7,316 nucleotides of DNA from Flavobacterium sp. (lineage in GTDB: Bacteria; Bacteroidota; Bacteroidia; Flavobacteriales; Flavobacteriaceae): assembly GCA_027483785.1 (NCBI GenBank), contig JAIXTU010000107.1, positions 1-7,316 on the forward strand, in the 5' to 3' direction. Made by a program: the position numbers and the translations under genes. The number at the start of each line of letters is the position of its first letter. The stretch's first letter is position 1. This document shows, piece by piece, positions 1 through 5,622 of the stretch. The notes beneath the pieces were generated by a model, which searched no databases, was not told the origin of the DNA, and worked only from the letters and a program-made list of their open reading frames with translations.

Positions 1-312
1 TCTACCCCAACCATGACGATCGATGCACTTCGTATTGGTTTAGCTCCTGGCGATGTTCTTACAAGAAACGAGCAATCGGCTATCTCTGGCTTAAAAGTAT
101 ATCCAAACCCGGTTACAAACGGAATCTTAAACATCGAAACAGCTGCTAATGCAGAGCGTAACGTACAAATTTTCGATATCGTAGGAAAGCAAGTAGTAAA
201 CCTTACAACAGCTACCAACAACATTAACGTATCGGCGCTAAGAAGCGGCGTTTATGTAGCAAAAATTACCGAAGAAGGTAAAACAGCTACTGTGAAGTTT
301 GTGGTGAAGTAA
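1..312 (+). CDS. 3' end of a secreted protein with a T9SS type A C-terminal sorting domain (partial)
   Basis: The reading frame is open from the first base, so this is the C-terminal part of a larger protein and the ATG at 13 is probably internal. The last 75 or so residues form a type A sorting domain (TIGR04183-like): it opens with LKVYPNPV, continues with a VQIFDIVGKQV strand, and ends GVYVAKI...TATVKFVVK just before the TAA. Such domains direct export through the type IX secretion system and are removed or anchored at the cell surface. The segment ahead of it (TIDALRIGLAPGDVL) resembles the last strand of a beta-sandwich module often found before such tails. The catalytic or binding part lies outside the window, so the cargo's function cannot be told. 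A strong terminator follows directly, making this the end of a transcription unit. Confidence 0.93.
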   Translation, partial: STPTMTIDALRIGLAPGDVLTRNEQSAISGLKVYPNPVTNGILNIETAANAERNVQIFDIVGKQVVNLTTATNNINVSALRSGVYVAKITEEGKTATVKFVVK

Positions 313-332
313 TAAGCTACCTAATAAATGAT

Positions 333-365
333 AAAACTCCGATGCGAAAGTGTCGGAGTTTTTTT
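333..365 (+). terminator. Rho-independent terminator of the T9SS cargo gene
   Basis: The arms aaaactccga (333-342) and tcggagtttt (353-362) pair perfectly over 10 bp. The stem can be extended by two G-T wobbles and one C-G pair around a GAAA tetraloop (346-349). A run of seven T (359-365) follows. It lies 20 bases after the stop codon. The A-run on the left side means it could also work weakly on the opposite strand. Confidence 0.9.
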
Positions 366-386
366 ATGTGCACAACTAAACTTTTA

Positions 387-394
387 TAATTTCG
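387..394 (+). promoter_or_regulatory. Probable -7 element of the LuxE-like gene
   Basis: The sequence taatttcg matches the Bacteroidota -7 consensus TAnnTTTG with one change (C for T at position 7), the same variant seen ahead of the ATPase gene at 3772. No clear -33 TTG sits at the expected distance. The predicted transcription start falls almost on the GTG start codon at 399, implying a leaderless or near-leaderless mRNA. Confidence 0.45.
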
Positions 395-398
395 CAGC

Positions 399-1382
399 GT
401 GAAAGAATTTCAAGGCAATCCGTTTACCATTCGCAGCAAAAAAGAGTTCGATAAACTAGCGCTCAAAATTTTTCGGTACCAATTCGAAAACCAGCCCACG
501 TATCAACAATTTTGTTCGCTACTCAAACGTACGCCCGATGTGGTAAAAACCGTCGAGCAAATTCCGTTTTTGCCCATTTCTTTCTTTAAATCGCACCACA
601 TTATTACAAACGATTGCGAGCCGGAAATCGTTTTTAGCAGCAGCGGAACCACGCAAACCGGACAAAGCAAACATCCTGTAGCAAAAGTCGACATCTACCG
701 CGAGAGCTTCTTACAAGCTTTTCAGCTGCAATACGGAAATCCGGAAGATTACATCATACTCGCCTTGCTTCCCTCCTATCAGGAACGCCAAGATTCATCG
801 CTCATTTTTATGGTCAACGAGCTTATGGCACGTTCGCAACAACCCGAGTCGGGCTATTACTTGAATCGAAATCAGGAGCTTATCGAAAACCTGCTGGCCT
901 ACGATCGCTCGGGGAAAAACGTCTTGCTCATTGGCGTAACCTATGCCCTACTCGACCTCATCGAAACGCAAACGTTCAGGTTAGAGAACACAATAATTAT
1001 GGAAACCGGCGGCATGAAAGGTCGGCGTAAAGAGCTCGTAAAATCCGAATTACACGAACTGCTCTGCACCGGATTTGGCGTTTCGAACATTCATTCCGAA
1101 TACGGCATGACCGAGTTACTGTCGCAAGCCTATTCCCTAGGACAAGGCATTTTCGAGTGTCCGCCCTGGATGGAAGTGCACATCCGCGAAGTACAAGATC
1201 CGTTGCAATTAGTGCCAAACGGCCGTACTGGCGGCATTAACGTAATCGATTTGGCCAATGTGTATTCGTGTTCGTTTATTGCCACACAAGATCTGGGAAA
1301 AAAATTCGAGAACGGTTCGTTCGAAGTATTAGGACGGTTCGATAACGCCGACATCCGTGGCTGCAATTTACTGGTTCAGTAG
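399..1382 (+). CDS. LuxE/PaaK-family acyl-protein synthetase-like enzyme
   Basis: This 327-residue protein belongs to the ANL adenylating-enzyme superfamily and most resembles the LuxE acyl-protein synthetase group (PF04443), commonly annotated as acyltransferase in Bacteroidota. Visible motifs, in order: SSSGTT (80-85), the phosphate-binding loop; METGGMKGRR (201-210); SEYGMTEL (233-240), the A5-type motif; TQDLG (296-300), an A7-like motif; and GRFDNADIRGCNLL near the C-terminus, equivalent to A8. Members activate a carboxylic acid with ATP and pass the acyl group to a protein or carrier thiol; the substrate cannot be read here. No lux genes are nearby, so bioluminescence is not implied. 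The GTG start gives an N-terminus (MKEFQGNPFTIRSKKEFDKL) that fits the family's usual beginning. It appears to be a single-gene unit between a terminator upstream and a long gap downstream. Confidence 0.88.
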   Translation: MKEFQGNPFTIRSKKEFDKLALKIFRYQFENQPTYQQFCSLLKRTPDVVKTVEQIPFLPISFFKSHHIITNDCEPEIVFSSSGTTQTGQSKHPVAKVDIYRESFLQAFQLQYGNPEDYIILALLPSYQERQDSSLIFMVNELMARSQQPESGYYLNRNQELIENLLAYDRSGKNVLLIGVTYALLDLIETQTFRLENTIIMETGGMKGRRKELVKSELHELLCTGFGVSNIHSEYGMTELLSQAYSLGQGIFECPPWMEVHIREVQDPLQLVPNGRTGGINVIDLANVYSCSFIATQDLGKKFENGSFEVLGRFDNADIRGCNLLVQ

Positions 1383-1389
1383 TGTTTTT

Positions 1390-1548
1390 TGGGCGGCATT
1401 TCGCGCCTTTCATTGCAATACAACCTCGCGTTAGCGGTTCCGGTTCGGTTTTGTTACAGCTTCCGCCGGTCGCTGCACAAAATCCGCCGTCACACGCTAC
1501 CGCCACGGCTGTATTTCCATTGCAGTCACGGCCGCGAAAAACGTAACC
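1390..1548 (+). repeat. GC-rich dispersed repeat, copy A (flavobacterial intergenic repeat-like)
   Basis: The stretch after the LuxE-like gene starts with gggcgg, is richer in GC than the AT-rich DNA that follows, and contains the 17-base core agcttccgccggtcgct (1458-1474). The core occurs in inverted orientation at 3590-3606 with 15 of 17 bases identical. Flanking blocks (gcgc-tttc before; tttcca then gaaaa-cgt after) come in the same order in both copies. It also holds a short internal direct repeat, ttcattgcaat (1409-1419) against tccattgcagt (1516-1526). The overall plan (gggcg opening, ttcca/gca blocks, gcagtcac ending) resembles dispersed non-coding repeats I recall from flavobacterial genomes. 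Boundaries are approximate. The 105-codon open frame across it starts with TTG, has no family resemblance, and is not called a gene. Confidence 0.5.
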
Positions 1549-1766
1549 CTAAATCAGTTACACATTTCATTCCAAAAACCTTTTTATTTCCTGCATTTCT
1601 TAACACATTCGTAAAAAACAAAGACTATTTTAGCCTAAAATTGAACACGTCTTTTAGCAGTCAAACAGTTTTCTTTTTTAATGACATCGCAGCTTACCGA
1701 TACTAGATGATTCCTTTACTTTGTTAACTATTCCCACTCTCATTTTAATTATCGCCCGCACCTTTA
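1549..1766. other. AT-rich intergenic stretch with no recognised gene
   Basis: Together with repeat copy A this makes up most of the roughly 440-base gap between the LuxE-like gene and pruA. It is AT-rich, with homopolymer A and T runs. I found no convincing hairpin-plus-T-tract terminator, RNA gene or short coding frame in it. The right end leads into the pruA promoter. Confidence 0.5.
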
Positions 1767-1774
1767 TACCTTTG
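1767..1774 (+). promoter_or_regulatory. -7 promoter element of pruA
   Basis: tacctttg matches the Bacteroidota -7 consensus TAnnTTTG exactly and is followed by C, as is common. A canonical -33 TTG is not seen at 19-23 bases upstream, only T-rich sequence near 1743-1750. Transcription would start near 1780, leaving a leader of about 40-45 bases before the ATG at 1824. Confidence 0.65.
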
Positions 1775-1786
1775 CAGCACATTTAC

Positions 1787-1798
1787 GAAAACGTTTTC
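1787..1798. promoter_or_regulatory. Perfect 12-bp palindrome in the pruA leader (possible operator)
   Basis: gaaaacgttttc reads identically on both strands and sits just downstream of the predicted pruA transcription start. A-rich half sites around a central CG resemble operators of dimeric regulators such as the LacI family. The position suits repression. No regulator gene is in the window, so this is inference from symmetry and position only. Confidence 0.35.
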
Positions 1799-1823
1799 AA
1801 GAACCTAAATACCACAACACCTC

Positions 1824-3452
1824 ATGTTAAAAGGATTTTTCTCTGTGCCTACTCCGGTAAACGAACCGGTAAAGTCGTATAAACCGGGTAGCCCGGAAAA
1901 AGAAGCTGTATTGCAAGCTTACGAAACCTTGTGGAACAACCCTATAGATGTGCCTTTGTACATTGGTAGCGAACGTATTAAAACGGGAAATACCCGAAAA
2001 ATGACCGCACCACACAACCACCAACACGTTGTAGGAACCTATCATTTGGCTGAGAAATCGCATGTTGAGGCAGCTATCGATGCGGCTTTACACGCCAAAG
2101 CAGCTTGGGAAAATTTGGCTTGGGAACAACGCGCTGCCATCTTTTTAAAAGCAGCCGAGCTTACCGCGGGTCCGTATCGAGCTAAAATCAATGCGGCTAC
2201 GATGATTGCACAATCGAAAAACATTTTCCAAGCGGAAATTGATGCTGCGTGCGAGTTAATCGACTTTTTACGTTACAACGTGGCGTTTATGACGCAGATT
2301 TACGCCGACCAACCGAAATCGGATTCCGGAGTTTGGAATCGTGTAGAATACCGTCCGTTGGAAGGATTTGTATATGCCATCACGCCTTTTAACTTTACGG
2401 CTATTGCTGCGAATTTGCCTGCAAGCGCCGCCTTAATGGGAAATACCGTGGTTTGGAAACCGAGCGACAGTCAGGTTTTTTCGGCGAAAGTGATATTGGA
2501 CGTGTTTCAAGAAGCAGGCGTTCCCGATGGTGTCATTAACGTGGTGTTTGGCGATGCGCAAATGATTAGCGAAACTATTTTTAATCACGCTGATTTTGCC
2601 GGTGTGCACTTTACCGGATCAACGCACGTTTTCAAGGATATTTGGAATACGATTGGAACCAACATTTACAAGTATAAAACGTATCCGCGCATTGTAGGCG
2701 AAACCGGTGGAAAAGATTTTATTGTTGCGCATCCGTCGGCTAACGTGAAGCAAGTTGTTGCCGGAATTATTCGCGGTGCATTCGAGTTTCAAGGACAAAA
2801 ATGTTCGGCTGCCTCGCGGGCGTATTTGCCAAAGAGTTTGTGGCCGGCTATTAACGATTTACTCGGAAAAGAATTAGCAACGTTAAAAATGGGATCGCCG
2901 CAAGATTTTAGCAACTTTATTACTGCGGTTATTCACGAAGGCTCGTTTGATAAATTAGTGAGCTACATCGAGAAAGCACGCACGGCAACGGATGCCGAAA
3001 TTATTTACGGCGGTACGTACGATAAATCGGTTGGGTATTTTATTGCGCCAACGGTTATTTTAACAACCAACCCCAAGTACGAAACGATGGAAACCGAACT
3101 TTTTGGTCCGGTGATTACTTTGTATGTGTACGAAGATGCCGAGTGGAACAAAATGCTGCACTTGGTGGATACTACCAGCGAATACGCACTTACGGGGGCT
3201 ATTTTTAGTGCCGATCGTTATGCTATTGCAGAAGCGACAACGGCTTTGAAAAATTCGGCTGGAAACTTTTACATTAACGACAAGCCAACGGGCGCGGTTG
3301 TGGGTATGCAGCCGTTTGGTGGTGCACGCGCATCGGGAACAAACGACAAAGCCGGATCGGCGATGAACTTATTGCGTTGGGTTTCGGCTCGAACGATAAA
3401 AGAAACGTTTGTAACACCGGAAGACTACCGCTATCCGTTTTTGGGCGAATAA
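1824..3452 (+). CDS. pruA: L-glutamate gamma-semialdehyde (1-pyrroline-5-carboxylate) dehydrogenase
   Basis: This 542-residue aldehyde dehydrogenase oxidises L-glutamate gamma-semialdehyde, the open form of P5C, to glutamate with NAD+, the second step of proline catabolism. It is full length and of the stand-alone, mitochondrial ALDH4A1-like type (TIGR01236-like), not the bifunctional PutA type. The catalytic residues are visible: N190 in ITPFNFTAI, K212 in WKPSDSQ, G265 of the NAD-binding FTGS loop, general base E293 in VGETGGKDF, and nucleophile C327 in FQGQKCSAASR. The C-terminal ELFGPVITLYVY and MQPFGGARASGTNDKAG segments are also typical of P5C dehydrogenases. The ATG at 1824 gives the usual N-terminus (MLKGFFSVPTPVNEPV). 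It has its own promoter upstream and terminator downstream, so it is probably monocistronic. A proline dehydrogenase partner gene is not in the window. Confidence 0.97.
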   Translation: MLKGFFSVPTPVNEPVKSYKPGSPEKEAVLQAYETLWNNPIDVPLYIGSERIKTGNTRKMTAPHNHQHVVGTYHLAEKSHVEAAIDAALHAKAAWENLAWEQRAAIFLKAAELTAGPYRAKINAATMIAQSKNIFQAEIDAACELIDFLRYNVAFMTQIYADQPKSDSGVWNRVEYRPLEGFVYAITPFNFTAIAANLPASAALMGNTVVWKPSDSQVFSAKVILDVFQEAGVPDGVINVVFGDAQMISETIFNHADFAGVHFTGSTHVFKDIWNTIGTNIYKYKTYPRIVGETGGKDFIVAHPSANVKQVVAGIIRGAFEFQGQKCSAASRAYLPKSLWPAINDLLGKELATLKMGSPQDFSNFITAVIHEGSFDKLVSYIEKARTATDAEIIYGGTYDKSVGYFIAPTVILTTNPKYETMETELFGPVITLYVYEDAEWNKMLHLVDTTSEYALTGAIFSADRYAIAEATTALKNSAGNFYINDKPTGAVVGMQPFGGARASGTNDKAGSAMNLLRWVSARTIKETFVTPEDYRYPFLGE

Positions 3453-3469
3453 ATTTTAAAGATATTTTT

Positions 3470-3501
3470 AAAAAACTGCGAATCGACTTCGCAGTTTTTT
3501 T
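3470..3501 (+). terminator. Rho-independent terminator of pruA
   Basis: A perfect 13-bp stem joins aaaaaactgcgaa (3470-3482) to ttcgcagtttttt (3488-3500) around the 5-base loop tcgac, with T to 3501. It begins 17 bases after the pruA stop. The A-run on the left arm makes it a plausible bidirectional terminator. Confidence 0.92.
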
Positions 3502-3512
3502 ATGCACGCACG

Positions 3513-3712
3513 TGAACACGGATTTTCTGCAACAGCGATTGGAAAAGCAAGCGTGCGCGTAAAAAAACGTACAACAGCAGTCGGAATTTAGCGACCAACG
3601 GAAGCTAAAAGACGTGTAGCTGTTGTTGTTTTTTAAGCGCACCTTGACTTGGAAAGCGCGGTGCCCGGCACAAGTATTTCCAGCGAACGTTTGCCGGGCA
3701 GTTGCCCAAAGC
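3513..3712 (-). repeat. GC-rich dispersed repeat, copy B, inverted relative to copy A
   Basis: On the minus strand this stretch contains agcttccgttggtcgct (plus-strand 3606-3590), 15/17 identical to the core of copy A, with matching flanking blocks in the same order. Its start on the minus strand is ttgggcaactgcccggcaaacg. It is rich in inverted repeats. tgcccggca (3662-3670) pairs with tgccgggca (3692-3700), and gggca-gt-tgccc lies at 3696-3707. A long imperfect hairpin spans about 3555-3640, in which gcgc, aaaaaac, acaacagc and tttagc pair with their complements. With the terminator and the next promoter it accounts for the 364-base gap between pruA and the ATPase gene. Open frames across it on both strands have no family resemblance and are not called. 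Confidence 0.5.
3555..3640. repeat. Long imperfect hairpin inside repeat copy B
   Basis: Nested complementary blocks are seen: gcgc 3555-3558 with 3637-3640; aaaaaac 3562-3568 with gtttttt 3628-3634; acaacagc 3571-3578 with gctgttgt 3619-3626; tttagc 3587-3592 with gctaaa 3604-3609. The apex contains the core shared with copy A. Such a fold could form in RNA read from either strand and resembles the palindromic design of REP-like elements. Confidence 0.5.
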
Positions 3713-3750
3713 AATCAAAAATGATGAATATATTTTTACTCCTTATAATA

Positions 3751-3779
3751 TTGCTATAACTCAAAATGTAATACCTTCG
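3751..3779 (+). promoter_or_regulatory. Promoter of the ATPase/DUF4276 operon
   Basis: A -33 TTG (3751-3753) lies 18 bases ahead of taccttcg (3772-3779), which matches the Bacteroidota -7 element TAnnTTTG with one change (C for T at position 7). Spacing is within the usual range. A start near 3786 would give a leader of about 30 bases to the ATG at 3817. This means the cassette brings its own promoter and does not depend on pruA. Confidence 0.6.
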
Positions 3780-3816
3780 CTAAAAGCTTATTCAACTTGG
3801 TTAATAGAAAAAAGAT

Positions 3817-4920
3817 ATGTCAGAAATACGACTAAAATCTTTTAGCATTGAAGGGTTTAAAACAATTAATCAAATTAGCAGTTTTGAACCATCCTCTTTA
3901 AATATTTTAATTGGTGCAAATGGTGCTGGAAAAAGCAATTTTATTTCATTTTTTAAATTTTTGAGTTGGATGCTGAACTCGGATGGTAAATTACAAGAGC
4001 ATGTGGCTTTTTTAGGAGGTGCCAACGATATTTTACATGATGGTGCGGATGTTACCAAAAGTATTAATGCACATATTGAAATTGAAACTAAATCCGGCTA
4101 CAATGAATATCAATTCAGTTTGATGTTTGCTAAGCCTGATAATTTAGTTTTTAAAGAAGAAAAATACCGCTACTCTGCTAAGCGTATCGATGGAAAGCGA
4201 GATTGGTCGAGTTGCGGCGTTGGTCATAAAGAAGCAAAGCTTCCCGAGGCAGACAACGATTCTGCAAGAACAATTTTAAATCTATTAAGGAAGCTTATAG
4301 TATATCAATTTCACAATACTAGTGACACCGCACCTATGCGCTTAAAGTGGCCACAAGCAGATGGTAGATGGCTTCGACAAAATGGTGAAAATTTAGGAAG
4401 CTTTTTATATCGAATACAAAATGAAGATCGACCTTATTACTTTCGAATTGTAAAGTTTACACGACTTGTTCTGCCATTTTTTGACGATTTTGATTTCTAT
4501 CCAGAATTTGGAAAAATTTTGCTCCGATGGAGGGAAAAAGGAACAAATAAAGTATTTAATGCGGGTCAAGCGTCGGATGGTATGCTTAGAACGATAGCAC
4601 TTATTGGTTTATTGGCGCAAAATCCAAAAGATTTACCAACTGTACTGTTTTTAGACGAACCTGAACTGGGATTACATCCTAGCGCTATTGATGCAGTAGC
4701 TGGCTTAATAAAGGCGGCTTCATCACATTGTCAGGTATTTGTTGCGACACAATCGATTAGTATGGTAAATAATTTTGAATTGGAAGATTTAGTTGTTATA
4801 GATCGCAAAGGAAGAAGTTCGGAATACCACAGACCCGATTCTGAAAGTCTAATCGCTTATTTAGAGGAGTTTTCAACTGGCATGATTTGGGAGAAGAATA
4901 TAATTGGAGGGCGGCCATGA
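3817..4920 (+). CDS. ABC/AAA_21-type ATPase (OLD/RecF-like, COG4637-type), first gene of a putative defence pair
   Basis: A 367-residue soluble ATPase without predicted membrane segments. It begins with the RecF/OLD-type strand IRLKSFSIEGFKTI, then Walker A GANGAGKSN (33-41). About 210 residues later come the ABC signature-like AGQASDGMLR (249-258), Walker B VLFLDEPELGLHP (276-288, with D280 and E281), and a switch segment VATQSISMVNNF with Q312 in the usual histidine position. The C-terminus WEKNIIGGRP is, as I recall, typical of a family usually encoded next to DUF4276 proteins. Such ATPases act as dimers on DNA or nucleoprotein, often as sensor or activator of a nuclease partner. It overlaps the next gene by 4 bases (ATGA). 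Its DNA is AT-rich (17 of 60 bases are G or C at 3841-3900, hand count, against 26 of 60 in pruA at 2341-2400), suggesting transfer. The biological role is inferred, not shown. Confidence 0.9.
   Translation: MSEIRLKSFSIEGFKTINQISSFEPSSLNILIGANGAGKSNFISFFKFLSWMLNSDGKLQEHVAFLGGANDILHDGADVTKSINAHIEIETKSGYNEYQFSLMFAKPDNLVFKEEKYRYSAKRIDGKRDWSSCGVGHKEAKLPEADNDSARTILNLLRKLIVYQFHNTSDTAPMRLKWPQADGRWLRQNGENLGSFLYRIQNEDRPYYFRIVKFTRLVLPFFDDFDFYPEFGKILLRWREKGTNKVFNAGQASDGMLRTIALIGLLAQNPKDLPTVLFLDEPELGLHPSAIDAVAGLIKAASSHCQVFVATQSISMVNNFELEDLVVIDRKGRSSEYHRPDSESLIAYLEEFSTGMIWEKNIIGGRP
4906..4910 (+). promoter_or_regulatory. Strong Shine-Dalgarno GGAGG ahead of the DUF4276 gene
   Basis: ggagg lies six bases before the ATG at 4917 and inside the 3' end of the ATPase gene. 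It fixes that ATG as the start, in preference to the in-frame TTG at 4887. Bacteroidota mostly lack such sites, so its presence is notable and supports translational coupling of the two genes. Confidence 0.7.
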
Positions 4921-5600
4921 AATTTATAAATATAATTGCGGAAGGTAGTTCCGAAGAAGCATTTGTAAACGATGTTCTTGTTAAGCATTTTGCTCCCTTA
5001 GACAAATTCATATCTGTACGTAAGATTGAAACGGGTTGGGATAGAATCAATAATAAACCTGCGAAAGGAGGATTACTCAAATACATTAAACTCAAAAATG
5101 ATATTCTTAGATGGATACAGTCTGACAAAGGAAGAGCTAATACATGGTATACTACATTTATTGATTTGTATGCATTCCCTAAAGATTCATTCAGTCCATA
5201 TACTGCGCAATTACAAAATATCATAAACCCGTATGATAAAATTACTTCTTTGGAAGCCGCGATTAGTCAAGACATAAATAATTCAAATTTTATTCCTTAC
5301 GTTCAATTACATGAATTTGAAACGCTATTAATGGTAGAACCAGACAGATTGCTTAGTATGTATCCTGAAGCGCACTTAGGGATCAATAATCTGAAACGTG
5401 ATATTCAAGGCATTAATCCAGAGGAGATAAATGAACAACCAAGTACATCTCCTTCAAAGCGGATAATTCGATACCTACCAAATTACAGTTCACAAAAAGC
5501 TCAAGTGGGTCCATTAGTAGCAGCGGATATTGGATTGCAATCATTACGAGAGAAATGTTTGCATTTTAATGAGTGGATTTTAAAACTGGAAAATATCTGA
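4917..5600 (+). CDS. DUF4276-family protein, Toprim-like putative nuclease partner of the ATPase
   Basis: A 227-residue soluble protein starting at the ATG of the ATGA overlap with the ATPase gene. An open frame extends 10 codons further upstream to a TTG, but the GGAGG and the family-like N-terminus (MKFINIIAEGSSEEAFV) favour this start. Features that match DUF4276 (PF14103) as I know it: EGSSEEAFV (9-17), TTFIDLYAFP (79-88), YVQLHEFETLL (128-138), PSKRI (179-183), and a C-terminal CLHFNEWI (214-221). The first acidic motif (E9) and the D83 strand are placed as in Toprim folds, which cleave or transfer phosphodiesters with Mg2+, as do OLD and RloB-like partners. Nuclease activity is therefore an inference. 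DUF4276 proteins are generally encoded beside ABC-type ATPases, as here. The DNA is AT-rich like its partner (20 of 60 G or C at 5221-5280). No terminator follows. Confidence 0.85.
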   Translation: MKFINIIAEGSSEEAFVNDVLVKHFAPLDKFISVRKIETGWDRINNKPAKGGLLKYIKLKNDILRWIQSDKGRANTWYTTFIDLYAFPKDSFSPYTAQLQNIINPYDKITSLEAAISQDINNSNFIPYVQLHEFETLLMVEPDRLLSMYPEAHLGINNLKRDIQGINPEEINEQPSTSPSKRIIRYLPNYSSQKAQVGPLVAADIGLQSLREKCLHFNEWILKLENI

Positions 5601-5622
5601 GTAACAGTTCAAAATGTGATAT

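Noticed and set aside
1389..1706. 105-codon open frame between the LuxE-like gene and pruA.
   Set aside because: It starts with TTG, is rich in R, H, F and S with no family resemblance, and runs across the non-coding repeat and the AT-rich gap.
3274..3714. 146-codon minus-strand open frame over the pruA 3' end, terminator and repeat copy B.
   Set aside because: It is antisense to pruA and crosses a strong terminator hairpin. Its cysteine- and arginine-rich composition is typical of shadow frames.
4887..4916. Ten-codon upstream extension of the DUF4276 gene from a TTG.
   Set aside because: The GGAGG at 4906-4910 and the family-like N-terminus MKFINIIAEG place the start at 4917.
4796..5224. 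142-codon minus-strand open frame antisense to the ATPase/DUF4276 junction, a possible antitoxin or antisense gene.
   Set aside because: It has no recognisable motif or promoter and is fully explained as the complement of two well-supported genes.
3817..5600. Naming the pair PARIS or Gabija outright.
   Set aside because: The partner looks like DUF4276, not DUF4435 (AriB) or a UvrD-like helicase (GajB), and the ATPase lacks a fused Toprim domain, so only an analogy is supported.
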